From assembly GCA_905233895.1 (NCBI GenBank), contig CAJOFL010000022.1, positions 2,138 through 34,998 of the forward strand: a DNA stretch of 32,861 bases, read 5' to 3'. How positions within the stretch are numbered: position 1 is the first letter of the stretch; every line of letters begins with the position of its first letter. The notes below the pieces were generated by a model. That model made no database searches and was not told the origin of the DNA. It was given only the letters and a program-made list of their open reading frames with translations. The stretch comes from an uncultured Bacteroidales bacterium (GTDB taxonomy: Bacteria; Bacteroidota; Bacteroidia; Bacteroidales; P3). The position numbers and the translations under genes are program-made. This document shows positions 7,504 to 15,983 of this stretch, in pieces.

Positions 7504-9033
7504 ATGCCGTCGTTGAAAAAACTCCTATCCGATTCGGTGGTCTACGGACTGAGCAGTATCGTTGGCCGGTTCCTGAACTACCTGCTTTTCCCTGTCTATA
7601 CCTACCATATCAGTGCCGCTTCGGGCGGTTACGGCGTGGTGACGAACGTCTATGCCTATACAGCCCTGTTGCTGGTAATACTCACCTTCGGCATGGAGAC
7701 CACTTTCTTCTATTTTTCCAATCGTGAGGGAATGGACCGTAGGAAGGTCTTCAGCACTGCTCTGGGGGCCGTGGGCACGGTTTCGGCGGTGTTTGTAGCA
7801 TTGGTGATGGTGTTTATCGCGCCTATAGCGTTGGGCATGGGCTATCCCGACCACCCAGAGTATATCCGCGCAATGGCTTGCGTGGTGGCTCTCGATGCGT
7901 TCCAGTCAATCCTTTTTGCACGTTTGCGACAGGATGGCCGACCGTGGAAGTTCTTTGCACTGAAGATGGCCTTCATCATCCTCAGCATGTCGCTCAACCT
8001 CTTCGTCTTCCTTGTGGCGCCGCACTGGAGCCATCTTCCTTGGATGGCGTGGTACGACGAGGCCAACAATGTCAAGTATATCTTCTACATCAACCTCTTC
8101 TGTACTGCCATTGTCACCCTTGGCTTCATCAAGGAACTCAGTGATTTCAGTTTCTCACAGTTCTCGTTCCCGCTGGTTAAGCAGATGCTTCGCTACGCTT
8201 GGCCGCTTCTGCTGTTCGGCATTGTGGGCATCTTCAACCAGGTTGCCGACAAGATACTGCTCCCATGGCTGCTGCCTGGCGAAGAGGGTCTTGTGCAGCT
8301 CGGCATCTACGGAGCCAGTGTCAAACTTGCTATGATTATGGCGCTGATTACCCAGGCTTTCCGCTATGCATACGAGCCCTTCGTTTTTGGAATGGGAACG
8401 CGAGCGAAGTCGAGCGAGCCTTCCCAAAAGGAAGGCCATAAGGATAAACAAAGCAAAGAGACCCAAGCACTTGCCACCAAGTATTTCATCATATTCACCT
8501 TGCTGGCCTTCCTGGTGGTGATGGGTTATATCGACGTGCTGCAGTACCTTATGGGTGCCGACTACCGCGAGGCTCTGCCTGCGGTGCCTATAGTGATGAT
8601 GGCCGAGATACTGATGGGCATCTACTTCAACCTTTCGTTCTGGTACAAGCTTACGGGCCAGACGTGGTGGGGCGCCATGATGAGTGCTATAGGCTGTGTG
8701 GTGCTGGTGGCCGTCAACATAATTTTCGTGCCGAAGATAGGCTATATGGCATGCGCTTGGGGCGGACTGGCGGGCTACGGTGTCTGTGTGCTGCTGAGCT
8801 ACTTCATCGGGCAGAAGAAGAATCCTGTGCCATACCCCGTTGGCCGCATACTGTGGTACTTTTTTATTGCGCTAGTATTGTTCTTCATGATGGAGGTAGT
8901 ACCCATCAGGCAACTCGGATGGCGTCTGGTATTCAACACCTTCCTCATTCTTGTCTTTGTCATCCGTACCGTTTATGACGAGTGGGAAGAACTTTTCCGG
9001 CCGATATTTAAGAAATTAGGAATCAAGAGATAA
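7504..9033 (+). CDS. Polysaccharide flippase / lipid-linked oligosaccharide translocase (MOP superfamily)
   Basis: 509 residues from the ATG at 7504 (MPSLKKLLSDSVVYGLSSIV); the frame extends upstream but runs through the divergent promoter region. About 12-14 hydrophobic helices with the Wzx/RfbX N-terminus (VYGLSSIVGRFLNYLLFPVY) and the repeated second half (PLLLFGIVGIFNQVADKILL). Such proteins flip undecaprenyl-linked sugar units for cell-surface polysaccharides. No glycosyltransferases are adjacent, as is common for a lone Bacteroidales member of this family. A hydrophilic loop of about 25 residues (GTRAKSSEPSQKEGHKDKQS, from about 8395 to 8460) interrupts the expected YAYEPF...KYF segment, and its DNA contains a 7-bp inverted repeat (8418-8424 with 8430-8436), suggesting inserted repeat DNA. 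Confidence 0.85.
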   Translation: MPSLKKLLSDSVVYGLSSIVGRFLNYLLFPVYTYHISAASGGYGVVTNVYAYTALLLVILTFGMETTFFYFSNREGMDRRKVFSTALGAVGTVSAVFVALVMVFIAPIALGMGYPDHPEYIRAMACVVALDAFQSILFARLRQDGRPWKFFALKMAFIILSMSLNLFVFLVAPHWSHLPWMAWYDEANNVKYIFYINLFCTAIVTLGFIKELSDFSFSQFSFPLVKQMLRYAWPLLLFGIVGIFNQVADKILLPWLLPGEEGLVQLGIYGASVKLAMIMALITQAFRYAYEPFVFGMGTRAKSSEPSQKEGHKDKQSKETQALATKYFIIFTLLAFLVVMGYIDVLQYLMGADYREALPAVPIVMMAEILMGIYFNLSFWYKLTGQTWWGAMMSAIGCVVLVAVNIIFVPKIGYMACAWGGLAGYGVCVLLSYFIGQKKNPVPYPVGRILWYFFIALVLFFMMEVVPIRQLGWRLVFNTFLILVFVIRTVYDEWEELFRPIFKKLGIKR

Positions 9034-9034
9034 T

Positions 9035-9241
9035 ATGAAGCGTCGTTCATTAGTTACCATTACGGTCTTCCTGTTGGTCTCCATGTTCTTTGGCGCCTGC
9101 CACAAGAAGTGCGTCTGTTTCTCGTTCAACGGTTCAGAGCGTACCTATACCCGTGACGAGGTAGACGCTTTGGGCGGCAGTTGTACTGGTCTTGAACTGC
9201 AGGCAAACACGCGCCTCTACTCCTACTGCCAATGGGAATGA
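9035..9241 (+). CDS. Small lipoprotein, unknown function
   Basis: 68 residues starting one base after the flippase stop. The N-terminus MKRRSLVTITVFLLVSMFFG is a lipoprotein signal, with the lipobox FFGAC and Cys22 as the lipidated residue, so the mature protein would be a 47-residue membrane-anchored peptide. It has further cysteines (CVC, SC, YC) and RTYTRDEVDALGGSC. I do not recognise a family. The gene overlaps the start of the radical SAM gene, so translation of the two is probably coupled. Confidence 0.7.
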   Translation: MKRRSLVTITVFLLVSMFFGACHKKCVCFSFNGSERTYTRDEVDALGGSCTGLELQANTRLYSYCQWE

Positions 9242-10140
9242 CTGCTGTATGCGAACTCTGTCCTCGCCGATGCGGCTTGCCGCGAGGCGAGGGTGTATGC
9301 GGAGCCCCGTGGGAGCCGCAGGTGGCCTCCGTGTGCGTCCATCGAGGCGAAGAGCCGCCGCTCAACCCGATAGTCAACATCTTCTTCGTCGGTTGCAATC
9401 TGCATTGCATATATTGCCAGAACTATCAGATTAGTGGGAAGATGGTGGCAGTGAATGGGGAATTGTCGGGCGTTGATGAAATAGTGAACCGCGTCAGTCG
9501 ACTCCTCACGTCAGATTCATCACTCCAGACTCCTCTGGTCGGTTTTGTCACCGCCGCCCAATATGTCCATTGTGTCCGTCCTATCGTTGAGGGCCTCCGT
9601 GCCCATGGGCTTGAACCAGTAGTGGTCTATAATTCCAGTGGCTACGAAAGTGCTGACGCGCTGCGTTCGCTCGAGGGGTTTGTGGATGTCTACCTTCCCG
9701 ACCTAAAGTATATGGATTCTACACTATCGGCTGCCTACAGTCACGCGCCTGACTACCCCGAGGTGGCCGCCGCAGCCATCCGTGAGATGCGGCGCCAGGT
9801 GGGTGGGGCGCTCAAGGTGGGCGACGACGGTTTGGCCTATCGCGGCCTGATGGTGCGCCATCTGGTGCTCCCTGGAGCCGTGGACAACACGCGCCTTTGT
9901 CTCGAATGGCTTGCCGACGAGTTGCCGCCCACGATGTCGCTCTCGCTTATGGCGCAGTATTTCCCGCCGCGCCCTGGGCTTCCAGCACCGCTTGACCGTA
10001 TGCTTTCGCCCGACGAGTACGATGCGGCACTCGACATTGCCCATTCGCTCGGGTTCCTCAATGTCTACACCCAGCAACTCGACTCGCAGACAAACTACCG
10101 ACCCGACTTTTCACGTACCGTCCATCCCTTTGAACAATGA
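9232..10140 (+). CDS. PflA-like radical SAM protein
   Basis: 302 residues from ATG 9232, or 300 from ATG 9238, which overlaps the lipoprotein stop as ATGA; the second may be the real start. An N-terminal Cys-rich segment (CELCPRRCGLPRGEGVCGAP) is followed by the radical SAM cluster motif GCNLHCIYCQNYQIS (C-x3-C-x2-C, about residues 56-62). Later segments include VYNSSGYES, VYLPDLKYMD and RHLVLPGAVDNT. This matches the family annotated as putative pyruvate formate-lyase activating enzyme-like proteins, whose true substrate is not settled; genuine PflA lacks the extra N-terminal Cys motif. A glycyl-radical enzyme is not encoded nearby. The stop overlaps the next start. Confidence 0.85.
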   Translation: MGMTAVCELCPRRCGLPRGEGVCGAPWEPQVASVCVHRGEEPPLNPIVNIFFVGCNLHCIYCQNYQISGKMVAVNGELSGVDEIVNRVSRLLTSDSSLQTPLVGFVTAAQYVHCVRPIVEGLRAHGLEPVVVYNSSGYESADALRSLEGFVDVYLPDLKYMDSTLSAAYSHAPDYPEVAAAAIREMRRQVGGALKVGDDGLAYRGLMVRHLVLPGAVDNTRLCLEWLADELPPTMSLSLMAQYFPPRPGLPAPLDRMLSPDEYDAALDIAHSLGFLNVYTQQLDSQTNYRPDFSRTVHPFEQ

Positions 10141-10679
10141 AGAAAACAGCCTTTACCCTCGACCTTCCGGCTATCGACTTCTCCGATGTTGCTTTCCTCT
10201 CTATACTGACCGACACGCCGGATTTCGCCCTTGCCGATGACCTCAACCGGCTTTATGATATTGCGCTGCACCGTGTCGATGATGCGCAGTTCGACGACCT
10301 CTCGCTGCCGCTCTACCACCATGCCGACCCCATGCGCCACCTCGACACTTTCCTTCTGCGACTCACCCCCGCCGCCGAAGGGTTCCTGCTGCTTTTCCGA
10401 GGCTCTTCATGCCGTGAGGCGGCTGCCGCCGTCGAGCGCGACTTCGTCACCCCTCCGTCAGAACCACACCCCGCCGACCTTCCGGCGGTGCGCCGCCACT
10501 CGATTCTGGTGCGTTACCAGAGCGCTTTCACTCCGGTAAGCCTTGTGGAGTTTGCTGACGAGGAACTTGCCGTTGCCGCCGCTCCGGGACGCCGCACACT
10601 ACGAGGCCGCCCGGCGTTGGCCGACCTCTTTGCCCGAATACTCGACACACTCGACCTCCGTCAAGGTACCGACCTCTGA
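10137..10679 (+). CDS. Hypothetical protein, last gene of flippase operon
   Basis: 180 residues; the start overlaps the upstream stop (ATGA), which makes it a genuine gene in the same transcript. It has no signal peptide or membrane helix, is rich in Leu, Asp and Ala, and its mid-part reads LADDLNRLYDIALHRVDDAQ. The layout (a short acidic N-terminus, then a hydrophobic strand FLLLFRG) faintly recalls the Bacteroidota IPExxxVDY small-protein family, but the name-giving motif is absent, so I leave it unassigned. Position and translation coupling suggest it is expressed with the PflA-like protein. GC is high and codon use is like its neighbours. Confidence 0.7.
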   Translation: MKKTAFTLDLPAIDFSDVAFLSILTDTPDFALADDLNRLYDIALHRVDDAQFDDLSLPLYHHADPMRHLDTFLLRLTPAAEGFLLLFRGSSCREAAAAVERDFVTPPSEPHPADLPAVRRHSILVRYQSAFTPVSLVEFADEELAVAAAPGRRTLRGRPALADLFARILDTLDLRQGTDL

Positions 10680-10761
10680 ACCGAAGTGTTGCATCCCATA
10701 CTCCGTTTTCAAGTGTAAAAATACGAAAAAAGCCCCTTTGTTGTGCTTTATCGAAAAAAAT

Positions 10762-10793
10762 GTTGCAGAATTGGATTTTATTGCGTATCTTTG
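10762..10793 (+). promoter_or_regulatory. Bacteroidota promoter for pepD
   Basis: TTG at 10762-10764, 21 bases, then TATCTTTG at 10786-10793. Transcription should start near 10799, leaving a leader of about 42 bases, AT-rich and without Shine-Dalgarno sequence. This promoter rules out the upstream start at 10760. Confidence 0.7.
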
Positions 10794-10840
10794 CAGTCCA
10801 GTTTCGTAGAAGAATTAATTATCAATTAAATACCAATATT

Positions 10841-12289
10841 ATGACAATCAAAGACCTTGAACCCAAAGAGTTGTGGAGCAATTTCTACTCCCTTACCCGC
10901 CAGCCGCGCCCCTCGAAGCATGAGGAAAAAGTGCGCAAGTTCCTTGTCGACTGGGCTAAAAAGAACAAGATAGCCTGCCGCGTAGACGGTGTTGGCAATG
11001 TTATTCTGAGCAAACCGGCCACAAAGGGCATGGAGAAGTGCACTCCCGTGGTCCTTCAGGCTCACATGGATATGGTTCCCCAGGCCCGTGCCGGCAAGAA
11101 GCACGACTTTGAGAAGGATCCGATTGAGACCAAGATTGTTGGTGACTGGGTCTATGCCTGCGACACCACTCTCGGTGCCGACGACGGTATGGGCGTTGCT
11201 GCCATCATGACAGTATTCACTTCGAAGACCGTCAAACATGGCCCGCTGGAGGCTCTTATCACCACTGATGAGGAAACCGGGATGACCGGTGCCTTCGGAC
11301 TTAAGAAAGGCGAGCTGAAAGGTAAATACCTGCTCAATCTTGACAGCGAGACTGAAGGTGAGCTCTACGTGGGTTGCGCCGGTGGATTGGATGCCACTAT
11401 CAGTATTCCCTACCAAACCGAGAAGGCTCCCAAGGGTATGGTTGCCTATCGTCTTACCATCGGTGGCCTGAAGGGTGGTCACAGTGGTATGGAAATCAAC
11501 ACTGGACGCGCCAACGCCAATAAGCTGCTGTTCCGTCATCTCCGCTGGGTTGCCGAGTGCGGTCTGCGCCTGATTTCAGTTGAAGGCGGCAACATGCGCA
11601 ACGCTATCCCGCGTGATGCTGAAGCCGTTGTTGCATTCCCCAAGGAGCATGAGGACTGCATCCTCAAGGAATTTGACAAGGTGGCCGGATGGGTTAAGAA
11701 GGAACTTGCCAAAGTTGAACCCGATTTCTTCATGAAATATGAAAAGGTCCGTATGAATCCGACGGTCATTACTGACGAAGGTACCCAGAAGATTATTAAT
11801 ATGATGATGGTCGTTCCCAACGGCGTTATCCGTATGAGCAAGGATATGGAAGGTCTCGTCGAGACCTCGCTCAATATCGCTATTGCGAAGACCACGGGCT
11901 CGAAAAACTTCACCGTAAAGGCGCTTTTGCGTTCGAGCGTCGACAGCGCCAAGGATGCTCTAGGAGAGCGTTTGGTCTGTTTGGCCGAACTATGTGGTGG
12001 CAAATGCCAGTTGAGCGGCGCCTATCCCGGTTGGAAACCCAACATGGACAGCAAGTTGCTTAAGACCATGAAGCAGACATACAAGAAACTTTACAAGAAG
12101 GAACCCGCCGTAATGGCCATTCATGCCGGATTGGAATGCGGCCTGTTGGGCGGCAAATATCCCGATATGGAGATGATTTCCTTCGGTCCAACGCTGCAAA
12201 GCCCCCACAGTCCCGACGAGCGTTGCTACATTCCCAGTGCCAAGAAGTTCTACGACTACTTGGTTGCCACGCTTGAAGCGCTGAAGTAA
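10841..12289 (+). CDS. pepD: Aminoacyl-histidine dipeptidase (peptidase D, M20 family)
   Basis: 482 residues from ATG 10841 (MTIKDLEPKELWSNFYSLTR). PepD is a cytoplasmic zinc peptidase that cleaves Xaa-His dipeptides such as carnosine and others. Metal-site motifs are clear: VVLQAHMDMVPQ (first His-x-Asp), TTLGADDGMGVA (bridging Asp), ALITTDEETGMTGA (catalytic Glu and metal Glu), LLNLDSETEGELYVGCAGG, GGLKGGHSGMEINTGRAN at the lid domain, and AIHAGLECGLLGGKYPDMEM with the final His at PTLQSPHSPDER. The length fits the family. It is a single-gene unit with its own promoter and a palindromic terminator directly after the stop. Confidence 0.95.
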   Translation: MTIKDLEPKELWSNFYSLTRQPRPSKHEEKVRKFLVDWAKKNKIACRVDGVGNVILSKPATKGMEKCTPVVLQAHMDMVPQARAGKKHDFEKDPIETKIVGDWVYACDTTLGADDGMGVAAIMTVFTSKTVKHGPLEALITTDEETGMTGAFGLKKGELKGKYLLNLDSETEGELYVGCAGGLDATISIPYQTEKAPKGMVAYRLTIGGLKGGHSGMEINTGRANANKLLFRHLRWVAECGLRLISVEGGNMRNAIPRDAEAVVAFPKEHEDCILKEFDKVAGWVKKELAKVEPDFFMKYEKVRMNPTVITDEGTQKIINMMMVVPNGVIRMSKDMEGLVETSLNIAIAKTTGSKNFTVKALLRSSVDSAKDALGERLVCLAELCGGKCQLSGAYPGWKPNMDSKLLKTMKQTYKKLYKKEPAVMAIHAGLECGLLGGKYPDMEMISFGPTLQSPHSPDERCYIPSAKKFYDYLVATLEALK

Positions 12290-12333
12290 ATAAATAGAAA
12301 TCCCCCGCCAATTGGCGGGGGATTTCTATTTAT
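12290..12333. terminator. 44-bp perfect palindrome, bidirectional terminator
   Basis: Every base from 12290 to 12333 pairs with its mirror position (core CCCCCGCCAATTGGCGGGGG). It starts at the base after the pepD stop and ends seven bases before the nadE stop, so it serves both convergent genes. The A-rich and T-rich outer arms supply a U-tract in each direction. Confidence 0.85.
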
Positions 12334-12340
12334 AAAATTG

Positions 12341-13897
12341 TTATGAGATAGGCCAGCGACGGTCGAGTCCGAAACTGACAGGACTTACCTTGAGTTGCGG
12401 AGCGAATTGTAGGCGTTTCCACTCATTGCGGGCTACTTTGCGGATAACTTCGTGCACAAGTTCACGGTCGTAGCCTTCGTCCACAATTTCGTCCTCGCAG
12501 AGGCTCTCGTCGAGATAAAGGTTTAGAATAGCGTCAAGCACTGCGTAGTCGGGAAGCGAATCGCTGTCTTTCTGACCAGGACGTAATTCTGCGCTTGGAG
12601 CCTTTGTTATGCTGTTCTGAGGAATCCGTATACCGTTACGGTTAATCCATTCCGATAGTTGGTAAACCTCGGTTTTGTAAAGGTCTCCTATGACTGCTAG
12701 AGAACCGCACGAGTCGCCGTAGAGGGTTCCATAGCCCATTGCGGCTTCCGATCGGTTAGTGGTATTGAGGGCTAGTGCGCCGAATTTGTTACCGTAGCTC
12801 ATAACCATCGTTCCGCGTATACGGGCCTGCATGTTCTCTTCGGTGACGTCCTCCGTCAAATCTTCGAATGCTGGTTTCATTGATTCACGTAGTTGGTCAA
12901 ATACAGGTCGTATTGGAATGATATGATATGACATCCCAAGGTTGTGAGCCAGTTCTTCGGCGTCTGCTACCGAGTGATCTGTTGAATATTGGCTCGGCAT
13001 GAGTAGTCCGTGCACGTTCTCCGCACCTAGCGCGTCGACCGCCAGCACAGCTACGAGAGCTGAGTCGATGCCTCCACTCAGTCCAAGGACAGCTCGTTGG
13101 AGACCATTTTTGCGGAAATAGTCTCGCAGACCGCCGACCAGTGCCTTGTAAACCAACTCGACAGCTTCGGGTTTTTCATCGTCGATTGTTTCGAGCAACT
13201 GCATATCGACCGTATAACAGGCCTCTTCGAAGTAAGGTAGTTGGCAGAGGACACCTCCAGCGGCATTCATTGCTAGCGAGCCGCCACCATATAGCCAAGA
13301 TCCTTCGCCGCCTGTACGGTTAACATAAACTAGACTGGCCCCTAACGCCTCCACTATTTTGCGCATGCGGTACCGCGTACGATATGGTTTCTGATAGTCG
13401 AATGCCTGACATCCGCAGCATATAACCATGTCAGGTTCCCCGACGTGTCCTTTGCTTAGCTCCTTCAAATCTTCGTAGAATCCAATAGCCAGTCGCTGGT
13501 CGTGAAACTCGATGAGTTGCACTCCCTCACCGCGTACGAAATATTTCTGTTCGTCAATACCGAGATATTTCTTTGTGACCACACCACGTATTGCCCCGTT
13601 TTGGACGAAAACGATGGAGTTACAGAGACCCTTGTCTTGAATCTGGAGTGGCATGCCGACAAGGAATGCACGATGCTCAGAGAACGTTACCAACTCTTGA
13701 AGTGCGGCCTGTGCTCGCTTTTGCAGGTCAGTATAGGCTGCTGCTGCATACAATGGTGCACCGCAAAGAGTGCATGCTGGGAAGACAGTTAGCAGTGCAT
13801 CGCGAGAGGCGTCGCTTTCAAGTTCGGCTCGCATCCAGGCGAGATTTTCTTCTGGACTTGCAGTCCTCAGGTCATGTTGTACGATATGAATTTTCAT
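12341..13897 (-). CDS. nadE: NAD+ synthetase with degenerate glutaminase domain
   Basis: 518 residues. The C-terminal synthetase half is intact: the PPi-loop SGGIDSALVA at residues 274-283, MPSQYSTDHSVADAEELA, NTTNRSEAAMGYGTLYGD and KAPSAELRPGQKDSDSLPDY, so it should amidate deamido-NAD using ATP. The N-terminal 240 residues are a nitrilase-type domain which in glutamine-dependent enzymes supplies ammonia through a Glu-Lys-Cys triad. Here the Glu position (FPE in relatives) is Ala41 in VFPACTLCG, and the Cys position (ICED) is Tyr141 in IGFYEDLKE; only the Lys (VTKKYLG, 109/110) remains. The glutaminase is therefore probably inactive and the enzyme ammonia-dependent, or fed by another glutaminase. 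Last gene of the dnaG operon; the start overlaps the miaA stop by four bases. Confidence 0.93.
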   Translation of the reverse strand: MKIHIVQHDLRTASPEENLAWMRAELESDASRDALLTVFPACTLCGAPLYAAAAYTDLQKRAQAALQELVTFSEHRAFLVGMPLQIQDKGLCNSIVFVQNGAIRGVVTKKYLGIDEQKYFVRGEGVQLIEFHDQRLAIGFYEDLKELSKGHVGEPDMVICCGCQAFDYQKPYRTRYRMRKIVEALGASLVYVNRTGGEGSWLYGGGSLAMNAAGGVLCQLPYFEEACYTVDMQLLETIDDEKPEAVELVYKALVGGLRDYFRKNGLQRAVLGLSGGIDSALVAVLAVDALGAENVHGLLMPSQYSTDHSVADAEELAHNLGMSYHIIPIRPVFDQLRESMKPAFEDLTEDVTEENMQARIRGTMVMSYGNKFGALALNTTNRSEAAMGYGTLYGDSCGSLAVIGDLYKTEVYQLSEWINRNGIRIPQNSITKAPSAELRPGQKDSDSLPDYAVLDAILNLYLDESLCEDEIVDEGYDRELVHEVIRKVARNEWKRLQFAPQLKVSPVSFGLDRRWPIS

Positions 13898-14736
13898 ATG
13901 TTTGAGTATTTTCTAAACCATGTGAGTTGTTTTCTGGCATAGTGCCAGGTGTTAAGTTTTATTTGATTTATTGCATCGTCAAAGGTAATAGCGCCGTCAA
14001 AGTAGGAGAATAATTCCGTGTAGCCTACTGTACGTAGTGTTGGTAGGTTGCGGAGAGATAGAAGCGAATGAACCTCGTCAACAAGGCCATCTGTCACCAT
14101 CTTATCTACGCGTTCGTTTATACGATTGCGCAATTCGGATGGTTCTGCGTGAAGTACCTGCATTTCACATTCAAACGGTGGTGGTACTGGGCGCTGATTT
14201 GCGAGTATCTGACTATATGGACTTCCGGTAGTAATACAAACCTCTAGAGCCCTTTGCAGGCGTAACGGATTGTTGATGTCAACATATGAATAATAGTCGG
14301 GATCAAGTTCTCGAAGTCGAGCCTGTTTCTCAGCTATCGGCATTTGTTGTAACGTGGATCGTAGTTCTGGCGAGGGGTCAGGCATTCTAGAAACACCAGA
14401 TGTCAGTGCTTGGATATAAAGGCCACTTCCCCCTACGGCTACTGCAGAACCGTGCTCCAGTATTAGTTTGTTGATAACGTTGGTTGCATCGTGGTGAAAG
14501 TCAAAAATATTGTATTGATTACTTACTGAGCGGCATGCTATGAAGTGGTGACGTACAGTTGCAAGTTCATTGTCCGATGGACGAGCTACGCCGATACGCA
14601 TTTCTTTATAGAACTGGCGTGAGTCGCAGGAAACGATCTCAGTATCCAGACTCTTTGCGAGCTGGATTGCATAGGCCGTCTTTCCAATTGCAGTTGGACC
14701 GGCCACAATGATCAGTTTGTTCCGGTAGCTATGCAT
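13894..14736 (-). CDS. miaA: tRNA dimethylallyltransferase
   Basis: 280 residues. MiaA transfers the dimethylallyl group to A37 of tRNAs that read UNN codons. Motifs: P-loop VAGPTAIGKTAYA (about residues 11-23), EIVSCDSRQFYKEMRIGVAR, RHHFI, AVGGSGLYIQAL, and NPLRLQRALEV with the tRNA-contacting arginines; the C-terminal helix ends NTWHYARKQLTWFRK. The length is at the short end of the family (about 300). The start lies 25 bases inside the aroA 3' end and the stop overlaps the nadE start, so translation is coupled both ways. Confidence 0.95.
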   Translation of the reverse strand: MHSYRNKLIIVAGPTAIGKTAYAIQLAKSLDTEIVSCDSRQFYKEMRIGVARPSDNELATVRHHFIACRSVSNQYNIFDFHHDATNVINKLILEHGSAVAVGGSGLYIQALTSGVSRMPDPSPELRSTLQQMPIAEKQARLRELDPDYYSYVDINNPLRLQRALEVCITTGSPYSQILANQRPVPPPFECEMQVLHAEPSELRNRINERVDKMVTDGLVDEVHSLLSLRNLPTLRTVGYTELFSYFDGAITFDDAINQIKLNTWHYARKQLTWFRKYSNI

Positions 14737-15983
14737 TTGTTAAATTCGCTCCAGAATTCTGGATACGATTTCTCTACAACTTCAGGGTTCTCAATCATAA
14801 GATTTGGGAATAGTACTTTTAAGGGAGCGAACGCCATTGCGATACGGTGATCGCCATATGTATGGATGATGTTTGACTTGGGCATGTGGAGTTTGGAGGG
14901 AAGAATAATAAGCTCGGATTTTGTGGTTTCAATTAGGGCTCCCATTGTACTTAGTTCGGTGGCGATTGCCTGCATCCTGTCGCTCTCTTTAAGGGCAATG
15001 TTGCTCACGCCTTTCAGCACTGTGCGTACACCAACGGCTGCTCCCGCTACTGCGAAGGTGGGTACGAGATCAGGACAATCGATGCAATTGAATTGCACCG
15101 TTTTGGATCGTTGGCCTGAGTTTTGAATTGTTATTGAACGTGCTGCTGCGCGATATGGGGATCGTACTTCAGTTGAAACGATGCCTAACTGCTGGAAAAA
15201 TGCATCAGTGGCACTGTCACCTTGTGACGTGTCAAACTGAAGTCCGAGAAGCCGTATCCGCAATTCTGGACGCAGTAGAACAACGGTGTAGAAGTATGAG
15301 GCTGATGTCCAATCCCGTTCAATATTGATGGTGGTGGGTTTGGGGTGATCATCTAGGTGCTGAACATAGTATGTTCGTCCGTTAGATGATTGTCGGATGT
15401 TGGCTCCTGCAAGGCGCAAAGCATTGCATGTCATATCAATATAAGGACGTGAAGTGGGGCGTCCGGTCATAGTTAACGACAGACCATACGGTAGAGTTGG
15501 TGCTATCAGTAGGAGGGCGCTTACAAACTGGCTGGATAGTAGCGGGTCTACTTGAACTGTACGTTTGGTGGGTGTTCCTCCAAGTATGGTTACTGGTAGG
15601 AATCCTTCTTGTTCCGAGCATTCGATGCGGAGCCCCATTTGACGTAGTGCGTTAATGAGAGGGGCCATAGGCCGTTGTTGCAATCGTTTGTCGCCAGTGA
15701 GTACATGTGAACCCGGTGTTAATGCTAGTAGTGGCATCAGGAAGCGGGCAACGGATCCTGCGTTGTTGCAATAGAATACATCGGATGTTTGTTGCTCAAG
15801 TTGTGTAAGAAGTCGTCTGAGAAGCCGAGTGTCGCCAGAACTAGATAGCTTTACGATACGAAAAACACCGTTTGGTCGGCTCTCGGAAGAATCGATGTTG
15901 CGCAGGAGATGGTTGATAATTAGCCATCTGTTGCTCATGCTTTTTGAAGCGGGCAGATTTATACGTATGTCGTTGGTATTCAC
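14712..15983 (-). CDS. aroA: 3-phosphoshikimate 1-carboxyvinyltransferase (EPSP synthase)
   Basis: 423 residues. The enzyme joins phosphoenolpyruvate and shikimate 3-phosphate in aromatic amino acid synthesis. Seen: INLPASKSMSNRWLII at the N-terminus (substrate-binding Lys-Ser), NAGSVARFLMPLLAL in the place of the NAGTxxR motif, QRPMAPLINALRQMG (the RPMxxL segment), LSSQFVSALLLIAP, LKESDRMQAIATELSTMGA and THGDHR-like YGDHRIAMAFA with the catalytic Asp/His area. The form is the divergent Bacteroidota type. It overlaps the regulator upstream by four bases and miaA downstream by 25 bases. No other shikimate gene is near. Confidence 0.93.
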   Translation of the reverse strand: MNTNDIRINLPASKSMSNRWLIINHLLRNIDSSESRPNGVFRIVKLSSSGDTRLLRRLLTQLEQQTSDVFYCNNAGSVARFLMPLLALTPGSHVLTGDKRLQQRPMAPLINALRQMGLRIECSEQEGFLPVTILGGTPTKRTVQVDPLLSSQFVSALLLIAPTLPYGLSLTMTGRPTSRPYIDMTCNALRLAGANIRQSSNGRTYYVQHLDDHPKPTTINIERDWTSASYFYTVVLLRPELRIRLLGLQFDTSQGDSATDAFFQQLGIVSTEVRSPYRAAARSITIQNSGQRSKTVQFNCIDCPDLVPTFAVAGAAVGVRTVLKGVSNIALKESDRMQAIATELSTMGALIETTKSELIILPSKLHMPKSNIIHTYGDHRIAMAFAPLKVLFPNLMIENPEVVEKSYPEFWSEFNKCIATGTN

